A stretch of 64,000 nucleotides of DNA, from assembly GCF_002261475.1 (NCBI RefSeq), contig NZ_NEVN01000013.1, positions 372,001 to 436,000 on the forward strand, given 5' to 3'. Under the pieces are notes generated by a model, which saw nothing but the letters and a program-made list of their open reading frames with translations, was not told where the DNA came from and did not search any database. This DNA comes from Bordetella genomosp. 5 (GTDB lineage Bacteria; Pseudomonadota; Gammaproteobacteria; Burkholderiales; Burkholderiaceae_B). A program made the translations under genes and the position numbers. Positions 1-18,354 of the stretch are shown here, in pieces. Position 1 is the stretch's first letter, and each line of letters begins with the position of its first letter.

Positions 1-91
1 GCCTTGACGATATCATTTGCACCGCCGGTCGCTGTATTGCCACAGTGCCGGCGGCGCAAGCATAAACCACAGTCACAGGATTGCCGTCACC

Positions 92-502
92 ATGTCCGTC
101 ACCCTCTTCCAACGCCCCGCCATCCGGCTCGGCGCGCTGCTGCTCTGTGCCGCCCTGACGGGCTGTGCGGGCATCCGCGGCGCCGCCCCCGAGGCGCCGG
201 CCACCCCGCAAGCATTGGCCGCTCTCGATCAGGCGCGCGACAGTTACGGCGGAGGACGCTATGGCGAGGTCATCCGGCTCGTCGCCACCTCCGACGACAT
301 CGCCACCGCACCGCGCGCCGTGCGCGTCGAAGCCTTCAAGCTGCAGGCTTTCAGCTACTGCGTGAGCAATTACCGCCAACTCTGCGAGGACGCCTTCGTG
401 CGCATCCTGGCGCTGCAGCCCGATTTCGCACTCGCGCCCAACGAAGCCGGCCACCCCAACTGGGGCCCGGTGTTCCGCACGGCGCAGCAGCGCGTGCAGT
501 AA
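92..502 (+). CDS. small lipoprotein, possibly TssQ-like
   Basis: A predicted protein of 136 residues. It opens with a lipoprotein signal peptide (positive residues, a hydrophobic stretch, then the lipobox LTGC), so it should be lipidated and membrane anchored. The mature part is helical and alanine-rich, and carries two cysteines near the motifs FSYCVSNYRQLCED and HPNWGPVF. The ATG at 92 is preferred over an upstream in-frame start because it begins directly at the signal peptide and has an AGGA element upstream. The tail resembles small lipoproteins annotated as T6SS-associated TssQ, but this is from memory and no T6SS gene is nearby. It converges on rpoC and shares a terminator with it. Confidence 0.7.
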   Translation: MSVTLFQRPAIRLGALLLCAALTGCAGIRGAAPEAPATPQALAALDQARDSYGGGRYGEVIRLVATSDDIATAPRAVRVEAFKLQAFSYCVSNYRQLCEDAFVRILALQPDFALAPNEAGHPNWGPVFRTAQQRVQ

Positions 503-533
503 GCGCACGCCGCGACACGCGGCGGCCCTGCAT

Positions 534-563
534 AAAAAAAAGCCGGCTTGCGCCGGCGTTTTT
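534..563. terminator. bidirectional terminator between lipoprotein gene and rpoC
   Basis: A GCCGGC/GCCGGC stem with a four-base loop is flanked by eight A on the left and a T run on the right. It can therefore end transcription from both converging genes, including the long rpoBC transcript. Confidence 0.8.
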
Positions 564-607
564 AATTGGGGTGGACACAAGGCCCACCCCGGCAACACGA
601 GGTCCGA

Positions 608-8964
<8,357 letters not shown>

Positions 8965-9072
8965 GAGCACTCCGACTCGAGGTTGCATGGGCCGTAAACC
9001 ACGGCCCTGGGTGATACGACTCCAGGAAACCACCCTGAAACCACCTGATCAGAAGGGGTTTCCTGGAAACGC

Positions 9073-9109
9073 AAAAGCCCGGGGACGGCAAATTGCGCTG
9101 TCCCCGGGC
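9073..9109 (-). terminator. attenuator-type hairpin between rplL and rpoB
   Basis: A perfect 10-bp stem, GCCCGGGGAC (9077-9086) with GTCCCCGGGC (9100-9109), is followed on the minus strand by TTTTG. By analogy with the enterobacterial rplL-rpoB gap, it probably lets only part of the ribosomal-protein transcription reach rpoBC. It may also be an RNA processing site. Confidence 0.65.
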
Positions 9110-9124
9110 AGATGACGCGAAGGC

Positions 9125-9502
9125 TTACTTGACTTCGACCTTGGCGCCAGCTTCTTCCAGCTTCTTCTTGGCGGCTTCGGCGTCAGCCTTGGCCAGACCT
9201 TCCTTGACGGGCTTCGGAGCGCCGTCAACCAGGTCCTTGGCTTCCTTCAGACCCAGACCGGTCAGCTCGCGCACGGCCTTGATCACGCTCACCTTGTTGG
9301 CGCCGGCTTCAGCCAGCACAACGGTGAACTCGGTCTGCTCTTCAGCAGCGGGACCAGCAGCGGCGCCAGGAGCGGCCACGGCCACAGCGGCGGCAGCAGC
9401 CGACACGCCAAACTTCTCTTCCATTTCCTTGATCAGCTCGGACAGTTCGAGCACGGTCATGCCAGCGATGGCGTCAAGGATTTCAGCTTTGTTAAGTGCC
9501 AT
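9125..9502 (-). CDS. rplL: 50S ribosomal protein L7/L12
   Basis: This is ribosomal stalk protein L7/L12, 125 residues. The N-terminal dimerisation helices ([20 protein letters not shown]) are followed by an Ala/Gly-rich hinge at about residues 36-55. The C-terminal factor-binding domain contains [20 protein letters not shown]. It recruits elongation and initiation factors to the ribosome. It lies 81 bp downstream of rplJ in the same operon, as expected because L10 and L7/L12 assemble together and jointly repress their own mRNA. Confidence 0.98.
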   Translation of the reverse strand: MALNKAEILDAIAGMTVLELSELIKEMEEKFGVSAAAAAVAVAAPGAAAGPAAEEQTEFTVVLAEAGANKVSVIKAVRELTGLGLKEAKDLVDGAPKPVKEGLAKADAEAAKKKLEEAGAKVEVK

Positions 9503-9583
9503 TTTCTTTAGAACTCCAGAATGGGGTAATGCCAGGTTTGGTTGTCGCTATGTCGTTCAGCGAAGTCCGGATACCGCGCCAGC

Positions 9584-10108
9584 TTAGGCGGCGGCCTTCT
9601 GATCGCGCACGGCGGCGAGGCCACGGGCGAACTTGGTCGGAACTTCGTTGAGCGTACGCACGAATTGCGCGATCGGGGCTTGCATAGTGCCCAGCAGCTT
9701 CGAAAGCAGTTCGTCGCGCGAGGGCATCGTGGCCAGGGCCTTGACACCATCTTGGCTCAGCAAGTTGTTGGGCAGAGCGCCCGCCTTGATGACCAGCTTG
9801 TCGTTGCTTTTTGCGAAGGTAGCGAGGACCTTGGCCGCCGAAACCGGGTCGTTGCTGATACCGTAGATCAGCGGACCGGTCAGTTGCTCGGACAACGGCT
9901 CGAAAGCCGTGCCGGCAACAGCACGACGGGCCAGCGAGTTCTTCAGAACTCGCAGGTAAACGCCCGATTCACGCGCAGTTTTGCGCAGTACGGTGACAGA
10001 GGCGACGTCCAGACCACGGTACTCAGCGATAACAATCGATTGAGCCTGGGCCACTTGGGCCGAGACTTCCTCGATCACCACCGCTTTCTCTTGGCGATTG
10101 AGACTCAC
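9584..10108 (-). CDS. rplJ: 50S ribosomal protein L10
   Basis: This is ribosomal protein L10, the base of the L7/L12 stalk, 174 residues. The N-terminal rRNA-binding part ([15 protein letters not shown], then [16 protein letters not shown]) is followed by a C-terminal helix that carries L7/L12 dimers. A 244-bp untranslated leader precedes it. In other bacteria such a leader is bound by the L10-L7/L12 complex to repress translation; the hairpin seen there (10303-10323) fits that model but is not proof. Confidence 0.98.
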   Translation of the reverse strand: MSLNRQEKAVVIEEVSAQVAQAQSIVIAEYRGLDVASVTVLRKTARESGVYLRVLKNSLARRAVAGTAFEPLSEQLTGPLIYGISNDPVSAAKVLATFAKSNDKLVIKAGALPNNLLSQDGVKALATMPSRDELLSKLLGTMQAPIAQFVRTLNEVPTKFARGLAAVRDQKAAA

Positions 10109-10302
10109 GGTTTGAACACTCCATCAAAAGACGCTTGGGGCGGAAGCCTTGCACGTCAACCGAATGCGGCGCCTGGTTGAGTTCTTCGTGTAAAGAATTC
10201 TTCCTGGGGACGCCGTCTACGCTGGATCCGGACATGACGAGCTCCGGGATTAAGCGGCTTGCCTTTACTGCCGGCTTGCCACTCCAGCGGTCTTTGACAG
10301 CA

Positions 10303-10323
10303 GCATCCGGAAAAACCGGATGC
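10303..10323 (-). promoter_or_regulatory. candidate L10 leader hairpin
   Basis: A perfect 8-bp stem, GCATCCGG/CCGGATGC with a five-base loop, sits in the 244-bp gap between rplA and rplJ. No T tract follows, so an mRNA control element for rplJL is more likely than a terminator. Its role is inferred from position. Confidence 0.4.
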
Positions 10324-10352
10324 AGCCCAAAGTACAGTTTGCGATCAGCCTA

Positions 10353-11048
10353 TCAGGCCGACAGCGAAGCGATTTCTACGCGAGCACCGCCGCCCATGGT
10401 GGACGAGACGGCCAGCTTGCGCAGGTAGATACCCTTGGCGGCGGCGGGACGAGCCTTTTGCAGGGCGTCGACCAGAGCGGCCAGGTTGGTTTGCAGTTGT
10501 TCGACGCCGAACGAGGCGCGACCGATGGTGGCGTGAATGATGCCGGCCTTGTCGGTGCGGTACTGCACCTGACCTGCCTTGGCGTTCTTCACGGCGGTAG
10601 CGACGTCGGGGGTCACGGTGCCGACCTTCGGGTTCGGCATCAGGCCACGCGGGCCCAGGATTTGACCCAGGGCGCCGACGACACGCATCGTGTCGGGCGA
10701 GGCGATGACGATGTCGAAGTCCATCTGGCCAGCCTTGATCTGGTCAGCCAGGTCGTCGAGGCCAACCACATCGGCGCCAGCGGCGCGAGCGGCTTCAGCC
10801 TTGTCGCCTTGGGCGAACACGGCGACACGGACGGTCTTGCCGGTACCGGCGGGCAGCACGACCGAGCCACGAACCAGTTGGTCGGACTTCTTGGGGTCGA
10901 TGCCGAGCTGGACGGCGACGTCGATCGATTCGTTGAACTTGGCGGTGGCGGTTTCCTTGACCAGGGCCAGGGCTTCAGCAACCGGGTACAGCTTGGTGCG
11001 ATCGATCTTTTCGGCGATCGCGGCAGCGCGCTTGGACAGTTTTGCCAT
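10353..11048 (-). CDS. rplA: 50S ribosomal protein L1
   Basis: This is ribosomal protein L1, 231 residues, which forms the mobile L1 stalk beside the E site. Family sequences visible include [20 protein letters not shown] and [17 protein letters not shown]1 commonly represses its own rplKA mRNA. Only 2 bp separate it from the rplK stop codon, so the two are co-translated. Confidence 0.98.
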   Translation of the reverse strand: MAKLSKRAAAIAEKIDRTKLYPVAEALALVKETATAKFNESIDVAVQLGIDPKKSDQLVRGSVVLPAGTGKTVRVAVFAQGDKAEAARAAGADVVGLDDLADQIKAGQMDFDIVIASPDTMRVVGALGQILGPRGLMPNPKVGTVTPDVATAVKNAKAGQVQYRTDKAGIIHATIGRASFGVEQLQTNLAALVDALQKARPAAAKGIYLRKLAVSSTMGGGARVEIASLSA

Positions 11049-11050
11049 GA

Positions 11051-11482
11051 TTAGATCCCCTCAACCGTGATGCCCATGCTGCGGGCGCTACCGGCGATCG
11101 TACGAACGGCGGCATCCAGATCAGCAGCGGTCAGATCGGGCTGCTTGGTCTTGGCGATTTCTTCAGCTTGCGCGCGCGTCAGCGTGCCCACCTTGTCGGT
11201 GTGCGGCTTGGGCGAACCCTTTTGCACGCCGGCGGCCTTCTTGATGAGGACCGTCGCGGGCGGGGTCTTCATGATGAAGGTGAAGCTCTTGTCGGCGAAA
11301 GCGGTGATCACCACCGGAATCGGCAGACCGGGCTCGAGGCCTTGGGTCTTGGCGTTGAACGCCTTGCAGAATTCCATGATGTTCAGGCCGCGCTGACCCA
11401 GAGCCGGGCCAATCGGGGGGGAGGGGTTTGCCTTACCAGCCGGGACTTGCAGCTTGATAAAGCCGACGATCTTCTTCGCCAT
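11051..11482 (-). CDS. rplK: 50S ribosomal protein L11
   Basis: This is ribosomal protein L11, 143 residues. It binds 23S rRNA at the GTPase-associated centre. The proline-rich N-terminal motif [19 protein letters not shown] is present, and the C-terminal rRNA-binding domain ends in the region [13 protein letters not shown]. It follows nusG by 58 bp and precedes rplA in the conserved order. Confidence 0.98.
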   Translation of the reverse strand: MAKKIVGFIKLQVPAGKANPSPPIGPALGQRGLNIMEFCKAFNAKTQGLEPGLPIPVVITAFADKSFTFIMKTPPATVLIKKAAGVQKGSPKPHTDKVGTLTRAQAEEIAKTKQPDLTAADLDAAVRTIAGSARSMGITVEGI

Positions 11483-11540
11483 GCTTTGCTCCTAACGGGT
11501 ACATGCGCTGCCGGCCAACGACAGCTCCCCGGGGTTGAAA

Positions 11541-12074
11541 TCAGGTCTTTTCGACCTGGCTGAAATCGAGCTCGACGGGGGTGGCACGACCGAAAATCGT
11601 GACCGACACACGCACCTTGCTCTTTTCGTAATTGACTTCTTCGACGTTGCCGTTGAAATCGGCGAACGGACCTTCCTTGACACGAACCATCTCGCCCACC
11701 TCGAAGAGGATCTTGGGCCGGGGCTTCTCGACGCCCTCTTCCATCTGGGAGAGGATCTTTTCGACTTCGCGCTCCGAGATCGGCGTGGGCCGGTTGCCCG
11801 AACCGCCGAGGAAGCCGGTCACCCGGTTCGTGTTTTTGACCAAATGCCAGGTTTCGTCGGTGAGATCCATCTCGACCAGGACGTAACCCGGGAAAATCCG
11901 GCGCTCAGAAATCGACTTCTGACCACCCTTGACCTCGACGACTTCTTCGGAGGGCACAAGGATGCGACCGAACGAGGTTTGCAGCGCGGCACGCTCGATA
12001 CGCTCGTTCAGGGCTTTCTGAACACTCTTTTCCATGCCGGAATACACATGGACGACATACCAACGTTTACTCAT
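11541..12074 (-). CDS. nusG: transcription termination/antitermination protein NusG
   Basis: NusG binds RNA polymerase, suppresses pausing, and links it to Rho or the ribosome. From the ATG at 12074 it has 177 residues. The NGN domain begins [18 protein letters not shown] and includes [11 protein letters not shown]. The C-terminal KOW domain begins at [18 protein letters not shown] longer in-frame reading to 12218 would run back into secE and is rejected. secE lies 8 bp upstream, the usual secE-nusG pair. Confidence 0.98.
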   Translation of the reverse strand: MSKRWYVVHVYSGMEKSVQKALNERIERAALQTSFGRILVPSEEVVEVKGGQKSISERRIFPGYVLVEMDLTDETWHLVKNTNRVTGFLGGSGNRPTPISEREVEKILSQMEEGVEKPRPKILFEVGEMVRVKEGPFADFNGNVEEVNYEKSKVRVSVTIFGRATPVELDFSQVEKT

Positions 12075-12082
12075 GTCTGTCC

Positions 12083-12463
12083 TTATTTCCAGCCAAGCAG
12101 CAGGCCGTAGAGTACCCACTCGATGCCCTTGTCGAGCACCCACATGAAAAGACCCATCACGGCGACGAACGCAAAGATGATCCCAGTCATCTGGAATGTT
12201 TCTTTGCGGGTGGGCCATACGACGCGCTTGACTTCGTTGTACGACTCGCCACCAAAGCTGATCGTGCGGCGGCCGGGTTCGCTGAACCAGGCAATCAACG
12301 CGGCGATCACAAGGCTGCCGACAAACACGCCGACACGGGCGGCGAGGGGCTGCGCGCTGAGCACGGAAAACCCGACGATGCCAGCAATGACGACGAGAAC
12401 CGCCAACCCGAGTTTGATCCGGTCAGCGGTACTGGTAACGGTTTCGACGCTGGTATTAGACAT
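12083..12463 (-). CDS. secE: preprotein translocase subunit SecE
   Basis: SecE is the essential clamp of the SecYEG channel in the inner membrane. This protein has 126 residues, the longer proteobacterial form. Two N-terminal membrane segments (about 18-36 and 44-60) precede the amphipathic helix with the conserved [16 protein letters not shown], then a third membrane segment near the C-terminus. It is followed by nusG and preceded by tRNA-Trp. Confidence 0.97.
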   Translation of the reverse strand: MSNTSVETVTSTADRIKLGLAVLVVIAGIVGFSVLSAQPLAARVGVFVGSLVIAALIAWFSEPGRRTISFGGESYNEVKRVVWPTRKETFQMTGIIFAFVAVMGLFMWVLDKGIEWVLYGLLLGWK

Positions 12464-12514
12464 TTTGCGACGCGAGCCCGCCGTGAATGCGCAACTCGCG
12501 AGATCTCCGGCGGG

Positions 12515-12590
12515 TGGCAGGGGCAGTAGGAATCGAACCTACAACCTTCGGTTTTGGAGACCGACGCTCTGCCAATTGAGCTATACCCCT
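12515..12590 (-). tRNA. tRNA-Trp (CCA anticodon)
   Basis: A full cloverleaf can be folded. The acceptor stem is AGGGGTA/TGCCCCT, the anticodon loop reads CTCCAAA with anticodon CCA, and the T arm contains GGTTCGATTCC. The 3' CCA is encoded at 12515-12517. It sits between tuf and secE. Confidence 0.97.
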
Positions 12591-12664
12591 AAAACTGACA
12601 CTTGCGACTACTTGGCACCTGACGGAACCAAGCAGTGTACTACTTTTTTGGCTTTTACGGCAAA

Positions 12665-12700
12665 TATGGATAGAGGACCTTGACGGTCCGTCTATCCATA
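12665..12700 (-). terminator. terminator hairpin after tuf
   Basis: A long stem, TATGGATAGA and GGACC paired with GGTCC and TCTATCCATA with one bulged base, begins 13 bp after the tuf stop codon. No T tract is seen, so read-through to tRNA-Trp and secE is possible. Confidence 0.55.
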
Positions 12701-12712
12701 CTGTAACGCGAT

Positions 12713-13903
<1,191 letters not shown>

Positions 13904-13976
13904 GGCTGACTCCTGACCTGGATTGAAGCTTCTGACTTGAAGAAAAGAACCGAAGCGAATGCTTCGGAGAATTCGG

Positions 13977-14051
<75 letters not shown>

Positions 14052-14055
14052 ATTT

Positions 14056-14129
14056 TGGAGCGGGTGAAGGGAATCGAACCCTCGTCGTAAGCTTGGAAGG
14101 CTTCTGCTCTACCATTGAGCTACACCCGC
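14056..14129 (-). tRNA. tRNA-Gly (TCC anticodon)
   Basis: The acceptor stem GCGGGTG/CACCCGC has discriminator T and an encoded CCA (14056-14058). The anticodon loop CTTCCAA gives TCC. Only 4 bp separate it from tRNA-Thr, so the two are cut from one precursor. Confidence 0.97.
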
Positions 14130-14321
14130 GGCTACCCTTTCACCTTGCTTCAATACCACTCTGCGCCGCGCTTCAATGCGCGCCACACATCGCAAACCTC
14201 TCATCGACCACAGGGGCTGGTTAGACCGACTGTGCAGCGCGCCTATCAAGCGCGCCCCTCGATGCGAGGGCCTTACGATGCAAATCCAGGCTGACTGCGC
14301 CTGGATTTGAGAATGGGTCTT

Positions 14322-14408
14322 TGGTGGAGGAGGTTGGATTCGAACCAACGTAGGCGCAAGGCCAACAGATTTACAGTCTGCCCCCTTTAACCACTCGGGC
14401 ACCCCTCC
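14322..14408 (-). tRNA. tRNA-Tyr (GTA anticodon)
   Basis: A class II tRNA with an extended variable arm. The acceptor is GGAGGGG, the anticodon is GTA in CTGTAAATC, the T arm is GGTTCGAATCC, and CCA is encoded. It is the first gene of the tRNA-tuf transcript. The 192-bp gap to tRNA-Gly contains a stem (ATCCAGGC/GCCTGGAT, about 14284-14306), perhaps a processing signal. Confidence 0.97.
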
Positions 14409-14422
14409 AGCGAAGATTTGAG

Positions 14423-14451
14423 ATTATGAACACATTCTTTTCGCGTGTCAA
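14423..14451 (-). promoter_or_regulatory. promoter of the tRNA-Tyr-Gly-Thr-tuf operon
   Basis: On the minus strand a perfect -35 TTGACA (14446-14451) is followed after exactly 17 bp by CATAAT (14423-14428). Transcription would start near 14416, just upstream of tRNA-Tyr. This is the strongest sigma-70 promoter visible in the window, which suits stable RNA genes. Confidence 0.8.
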
Positions 14452-14590
14452 ACGCATTGGGGAAGTTTTTTTACGTGGAACGTGAAAAAAGTGTGCGAAC
14501 GGGCGATCGCCGCCCGCCCCCTTCCCTATATGAAGTGCGTCTGGCGTGCAGGGTGACGGCGGGCCGGGCCGAGCCGGGCCGGGCCAGGAT

Positions 14591-16228
14591 TCACGCGCTG
14601 GCGGGCAGGCGATAGGCGGCGCGCTCCGCGGCATCGATCCGGCTGACGAGGTCGACCTCCCATGCCAGGTACTGACGCGCGGCGTCCTTGTTGCCGTCGT
14701 GGCGATCGTGCACAAAGAAGAGGTAATCGATGCACTGCGCGTCGGGAGGCGCGTCGGGGCTGGCGTCGAGCGCGGCGCCCGCGTCGCGCAGGGCCTGCGC
14801 GTCCCAGCGCAGCCAGGCCTGTTCACCGCCATGGCCGCCCTCGCGCAGGGCCTGGCCGGCCAGCGCCGCGACGGCGGGGTCGTCGGCCACGAACACGACG
14901 GGCGTGTCGGACGGAATCGCGGCATGGGCCAGGCCGGGCCGCGTCAGGCCGGGCCGCGCCAGGCCGGGCCGGATCGCCCATTCGGCGCCGCGCAGATGCG
15001 CCGCCCGATAGGCCATGCTGCCGCGCACATCGATCACGCGAGCGCCCTGCTCCAGGCGCTGCGCCAGCGCGGCGGGCCGCACTTCGGGCAGCGCTTCGAT
15101 GACGGGTCGCGCCGCGCGTGAGGCGCGAACATCGGCGCGCACACCCTCTTTGAGCACATAGGCGTCCCAACCCAGCTGACGCAGCCACGACGCCACCACC
15201 GGTGCGCGCACGCCCTCCGCATCGAAGAGCACCAGACGCGCGCCACGCGCGGCGACAAATTGATCCGTAGCCTGGATCAGCTGCCCGCCCGGCGTGTGCT
15301 GGGCGCCAGGCAACGAGCCGGCCGCGAATTCTTCCGGTGTGCGCACGTCGCACAGATAGGTGCTGCGATCCTGCAGCGACAGCCATGCCGTCGCGGTCTC
15401 GGCGTCGACCTCGGCCACGCCGTGCGTGCGTGCAAGATCCTGGGCGCGCGCACGCTGGCGTTCGAGCGCCTCGCCCTCCAGGCCCTCTGCGGGATAAGCC
15501 GCGCGCTTGCCGTGCTCGAGCGGAAGGTCGGCGAGATACCAGCCCTGCGTGCCGTTCTCGAGTGCATAGACCGGGTTGGGCACGCCAAGATTGATCAGCG
15601 TCTGGGCGCCGATGATGCTGCGCGTGCGGCCGGCGCAGTTCACGACGATGGTCGTCGCGGGATCGGGAGCGATGCGCTCGGCGCGCAGCGCCAGCTCGCC
15701 GTTGGGGCAGCAGATCGCCCCCGGAATGCTCATCTTCGCGAACTCCTGCAGGGGCCGGCCATCCAGCACGACGAGGTTATCCCCACGCGCCTGTCGCTCT
15801 GCCAGGTCCTGCGCGCTGATGCGCGGCGTGTGCAGGGCCAGCTCGGCCAGTTCGCCGAATGTCTTGCTCGGCACGTTGACCCCGGCGAACACCGCATAGC
15901 CCGCGTCGCGCCACGCCGACACGCCGCCCTGCAAGACCTGGACCTGTGCATAACCCAGCGAGCGCAGCGCACGCGCCGCCGCCCCGCTCACGCCCTCCCC
16001 GTCGTCGTCATACACCACGGCGCGCACGGACACGCTGGGCAGCAGTCGCGGCGCTTCGATTTCGAGCCGGCTATAAGGCAGCGGCACGGCGTAGAACAGG
16101 TGGCCCTCGCCGTACTGGCCGTGTTCGCGCACGTCGAGCAGCGCGATCTCGCCGCCGTCGTGCAGCCATTGCTTGAGCGTGGCCGCATCGACCGTTGCGA
16201 GAGCGTCTGGGGGATTTGAATTCGTCAT
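14591..16228 (-). CDS. four-domain rhodanese-family sulfurtransferase
   Basis: The protein has 545 residues and about four rhodanese-like domains, at roughly residues 15-110, 130-235, 270-370 and 385-500. Only the second has a catalytic-type cysteine loop (VVNCAGRTRS). The corresponding loops of the others read DDDGEGV, DAEGVRA and ADDPAVA, so they are probably structural. Rhodaneses move sulfane sulfur from thiosulfate or persulfides to acceptors. Near the C-terminus a tandem RPGLx repeat occurs three times, encoded by 15-bp units at 14931-14972. The gene lies downstream of a cysteine-dioxygenase-like gene on the same strand, suggesting a role in sulfur amino-acid or mercaptan catabolism. 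Confidence 0.85.
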   Translation of the reverse strand: MTNSNPPDALATVDAATLKQWLHDGGEIALLDVREHGQYGEGHLFYAVPLPYSRLEIEAPRLLPSVSVRAVVYDDDGEGVSGAAARALRSLGYAQVQVLQGGVSAWRDAGYAVFAGVNVPSKTFGELAELALHTPRISAQDLAERQARGDNLVVLDGRPLQEFAKMSIPGAICCPNGELALRAERIAPDPATTIVVNCAGRTRSIIGAQTLINLGVPNPVYALENGTQGWYLADLPLEHGKRAAYPAEGLEGEALERQRARAQDLARTHGVAEVDAETATAWLSLQDRSTYLCDVRTPEEFAAGSLPGAQHTPGGQLIQATDQFVAARGARLVLFDAEGVRAPVVASWLRQLGWDAYVLKEGVRADVRASRAARPVIEALPEVRPAALAQRLEQGARVIDVRGSMAYRAAHLRGAEWAIRPGLARPGLTRPGLAHAAIPSDTPVVFVADDPAVAALAGQALREGGHGGEQAWLRWDAQALRDAGAALDASPDAPPDAQCIDYLFFVHDRHDGNKDAARQYLAWEVDLVSRIDAAERAAYRLPASA

Positions 16229-16254
16229 GATCCAGCAAGTTGGTTATATCCGTT

Positions 16255-16291
16255 GATTGCGCAAGCAACCATATTGGTTGCGTGCGCAATC
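16255..16291. repeat. GGTTGC/GCAACC dyad element, copy 1 (double)
   Basis: An inverted repeat with 16-base arms, GATTGCGCAAGCAACC and GGTTGCGTGCGCAATC, around an ATAT-like centre with one mismatch. It consists of two head-to-head copies of the short dyad found elsewhere in the window. It lies 27 bp upstream of the rhodanese start, so it may affect that gene's expression. Confidence 0.7.
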
Positions 16292-16432
16292 AGTACAAAG
16301 TTGAATACGGTTGCGTCCTTAACGCCTCTGATAGAACAGGATCGTATGCAGCAACGGTTATTCGCCATCCCTTTATTTACGCTGCTTTTCTTCAAACATG
16401 GAAATCACGCATCGCGTTTTCATATGCGCAAA

Positions 16433-16499
16433 TATTGGTTGCCTCGGCAACCAAATATGGTTGTTCGCGCAACAGCGTAAAGTTGTGCTCGCAACCACA
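16433..16499. repeat. GGTTGC/GCAACC dyad elements, copies 2-4
   Basis: Three adjacent dyads: TTGGTTGCC/GGCAACCAA (16435-16454, 9-bp stem and 2-base loop), GGTTG...CGCAAC (16459-16472) and GTTGTGCTCGCAACCACAT (16482-16500). Shared flanks such as ATATTGG and ACCACAT link them to the copies at 33 kb and 42.5 kb. Confidence 0.65.
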
Positions 16500-16720
16500 T
16501 GCGATCCCGCCACGTTTCGTCGATCCTTTTTTTGGCGCCGAAATCGTCAAAAGGCGTGGCTGAGAAATCGGTGGAAAAAAAAGCCCGGCGGAGAAAATGG
16601 CGGTTTCGCCGTCGTGAAAAATCGCACCGTCAGCAAATCGCACTCGCCGTCGCGAAAAACGCCGCGCGGCGTCTTGCGGACGCGTTCGGCGTAATCGCCG
16701 TGCGGAAACGCTCGAGTTGA

Positions 16721-17308
16721 TCAACGCCGCGTCTGAACGCCGATCGGCATGATGCTGCAGCGGTCGGTGCTCAAATCGAAGGCCAGGCGCTGGTCGAGCG
16801 TCTCGAGCGCCCGGCCGTACATGTGCAGATGCCGGATCACGCTGTCGCCTTCGATGTGCACCGCGTGTATGTCGTCGGGCATGAGCGCGATGCCCTGCCC
16901 TGGCGCCACCTGCACTTCGCCGGACAGCCGGAGCCGGCCCACACCGGGACGCGTGCCATCATCGAGGCGCTCGTAGACGTAGTTGTTCTCGACGCCCTGC
17001 ACGGCGGCGATGCATGCCCACGTGGTGTGGTTGTGCGGGACGATCTTCTTGCCTGGCCGCATTACGTTCAGATAGAGCGCATACGACTTGTCGGGCTCTT
17101 CGCTGATGAGATAGCGCGCCTGGTGCTCGTTGGCCTCGGGATCAGGGTAGCGATCGGCCTGCCAGCAGTCGGGCCGGGCCGCGAGGGCCAGCAACGTATG
17201 CAGCACCGACGCAAGACTGGCCCGGCTCAAACCCTGGGTGTCTACAGTGTTCTTTATCTTTCCGATCGCCTCGGAAATCTGCCGCTGACAGGGATGGGAC
17301 GCTTCCAT
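16721..17308 (-). CDS. cysteine dioxygenase-family thiol dioxygenase
   Basis: A cupin of 195 residues from the ATG at 17308; an upstream TTG at 17332 is less likely. The iron-binding motif [15 protein letters not shown] supplies two histidines, and the third is in [12 protein letters not shown]. The family oxidises cysteine, or 3-mercaptopropionate in related enzymes, to the sulfinate with O2. The substrate cannot be decided from sequence alone. A divergent LysR gene and a shared operator lie upstream, and a rhodanese gene lies downstream on the same strand, which supports a thiol-oxidation role. Confidence 0.85.
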   Translation of the reverse strand: MEASHPCQRQISEAIGKIKNTVDTQGLSRASLASVLHTLLALAARPDCWQADRYPDPEANEHQARYLISEEPDKSYALYLNVMRPGKKIVPHNHTTWACIAAVQGVENNYVYERLDDGTRPGVGRLRLSGEVQVAPGQGIALMPDDIHAVHIEGDSVIRHLHMYGRALETLDQRLAFDLSTDRCSIMPIGVQTRR

Positions 17309-17331
17309 GGAGTTTCTGCCTTGGAAAAACA

Positions 17332-17353
17332 AGTAGAGTGGCTACACTCTACT
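17332..17353. promoter_or_regulatory. interrupted palindrome, likely LysR operator
   Basis: AGTAGAGTG and CACTCTACT form a perfect 9-bp inverted repeat around GCTA in the 119-bp gap between the divergent dioxygenase and LysR genes. This position and dyad form are typical of LysR-type binding sites. Confidence 0.65.
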
Positions 17354-17427
17354 GAGGCCGCCGCGACCGGACAATTTAATTTGGCCACGGCATTCATCAG
17401 CGCTACTGAAGTTTTCCACAGGCGGGC

Positions 17428-18354
17428 ATGCGTCATTTCGAACTGGATCTGCTGCGTACGCTGGTCGCCATCGCGGATGGCGAGACGTTCGCCGCCGCCG
17501 CCGATAAAACCCATCGGACCCAGTCCGCGGTAACGCAGCAGATGCAGCGGCTGGAGGCATTCGTCGGCCAGCCCTTGTTCGAGAAGCAGGGCCGCAACAA
17601 GCGCCTCACGCCCCACGGCGTGAAACTGGTTCAGCACGCGCGTCATCTGCTGGCCCTCAACGACGACACCTGGCGGGCCCTGCAGGACGACCAGGTCGAA
17701 GGCCTATTGCGCCTGGGCGCGCCGCACGACGTGGCGGATACCATCCTGCCGACGGTGCTGACCCAGGTGTCGCGCCACCTGCCGCGGATCAAGCTGGAGA
17801 TCCGCGTGGACCGTAGCCCGTTCTTGATGAAGGCGATGGCCGCGGGCGAAATCGACCTCACGATATCCACACGCTACGACCCCGACCTCGAAGGCGTGGT
17901 GCTGCGTACCTCGCCCACGGTCTGGATCTGCTCGGCCGATTATGTGCACGACACGCGCGCGCCGGTGCGGCTGGTGCTGGCGGACGAGCCGAGCATCTTT
18001 CGTCGTCTGGCGCTCGACGCGCTGGAGCAGGCGCGCGTGCGCTGGCATACGCACTACGTGGCGCCGAACTTGGTGGGCATCAAGGCCGCGCTGCGGGCCG
18101 GATTGGGCGTGACGGCGCGCAGCATCGAGTTGCTCGGCCCCGATCTGCGGGTGCTGGGAGAAAAAGACGGGCTGCCGCCGTTGCCGGAGGTGAATTACTT
18201 TCTTTGGCTGCGGCGCGAGCCGGTCAACGCGCTGTCACGGCATGTGTACGACATGCTGAAGGACAAGCTCGGGCTGGCCGATCCGGCCGACGCGGGCGCG
18301 CCGCCGGCATCGGCACCGCCCCCTTCGCGCACCGGGCAGCGCCAGGATCAATAG
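17428..18354 (+). CDS. LysR-family transcriptional regulator
   Basis: A protein of 308 residues. The N-terminal winged helix-turn-helix covers about residues 1-60 (FAAAADKTHRTQSAVTQQMQRLE, then LFEKQGRNKRLTPHG). A substrate-binding domain follows from about residue 90. Residues after about 285 are Ala/Pro-rich and probably disordered. It is transcribed away from the thiol dioxygenase gene, with a perfect palindrome between them, so it most likely controls that gene and itself. Its stop codon overlaps the end of the convergent asparaginase gene by 7 bp. Confidence 0.92.
   Translation: MRHFELDLLRTLVAIADGETFAAAADKTHRTQSAVTQQMQRLEAFVGQPLFEKQGRNKRLTPHGVKLVQHARHLLALNDDTWRALQDDQVEGLLRLGAPHDVADTILPTVLTQVSRHLPRIKLEIRVDRSPFLMKAMAAGEIDLTISTRYDPDLEGVVLRTSPTVWICSADYVHDTRAPVRLVLADEPSIFRRLALDALEQARVRWHTHYVAPNLVGIKAALRAGLGVTARSIELLGPDLRVLGEKDGLPPLPEVNYFLWLRREPVNALSRHVYDMLKDKLGLADPADAGAPPASAPPPSRTGQRQDQ

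Larger units (their letters stand above)
16229..16720. other. 492-bp gene-free region with dyad repeats
   Basis: This stretch lies between the rhodanese start and the end of the dioxygenase gene. Its left half (16255-16499) holds several GGTTGC/GCAACC dyads, listed separately. The right half is low in complexity, with repeated CGCCGT and AAAA runs. Short reading frames there encode only basic, unrecognised peptides and are not called. Confidence 0.6.

Noticed and set aside
14470-14490. ACGTGGAACGTGAAA as a further parS
   Set aside because: The two halves are not arranged as a CACGTG-centred palindrome; it is only a partial look-alike upstream of the tRNA promoter.
16499-16720. 73-codon basic open frame near the thiol dioxygenase gene
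   Set aside because: Low-complexity Arg/Lys-rich translation, no ribosome-binding site and no similarity to known histone-like proteins.
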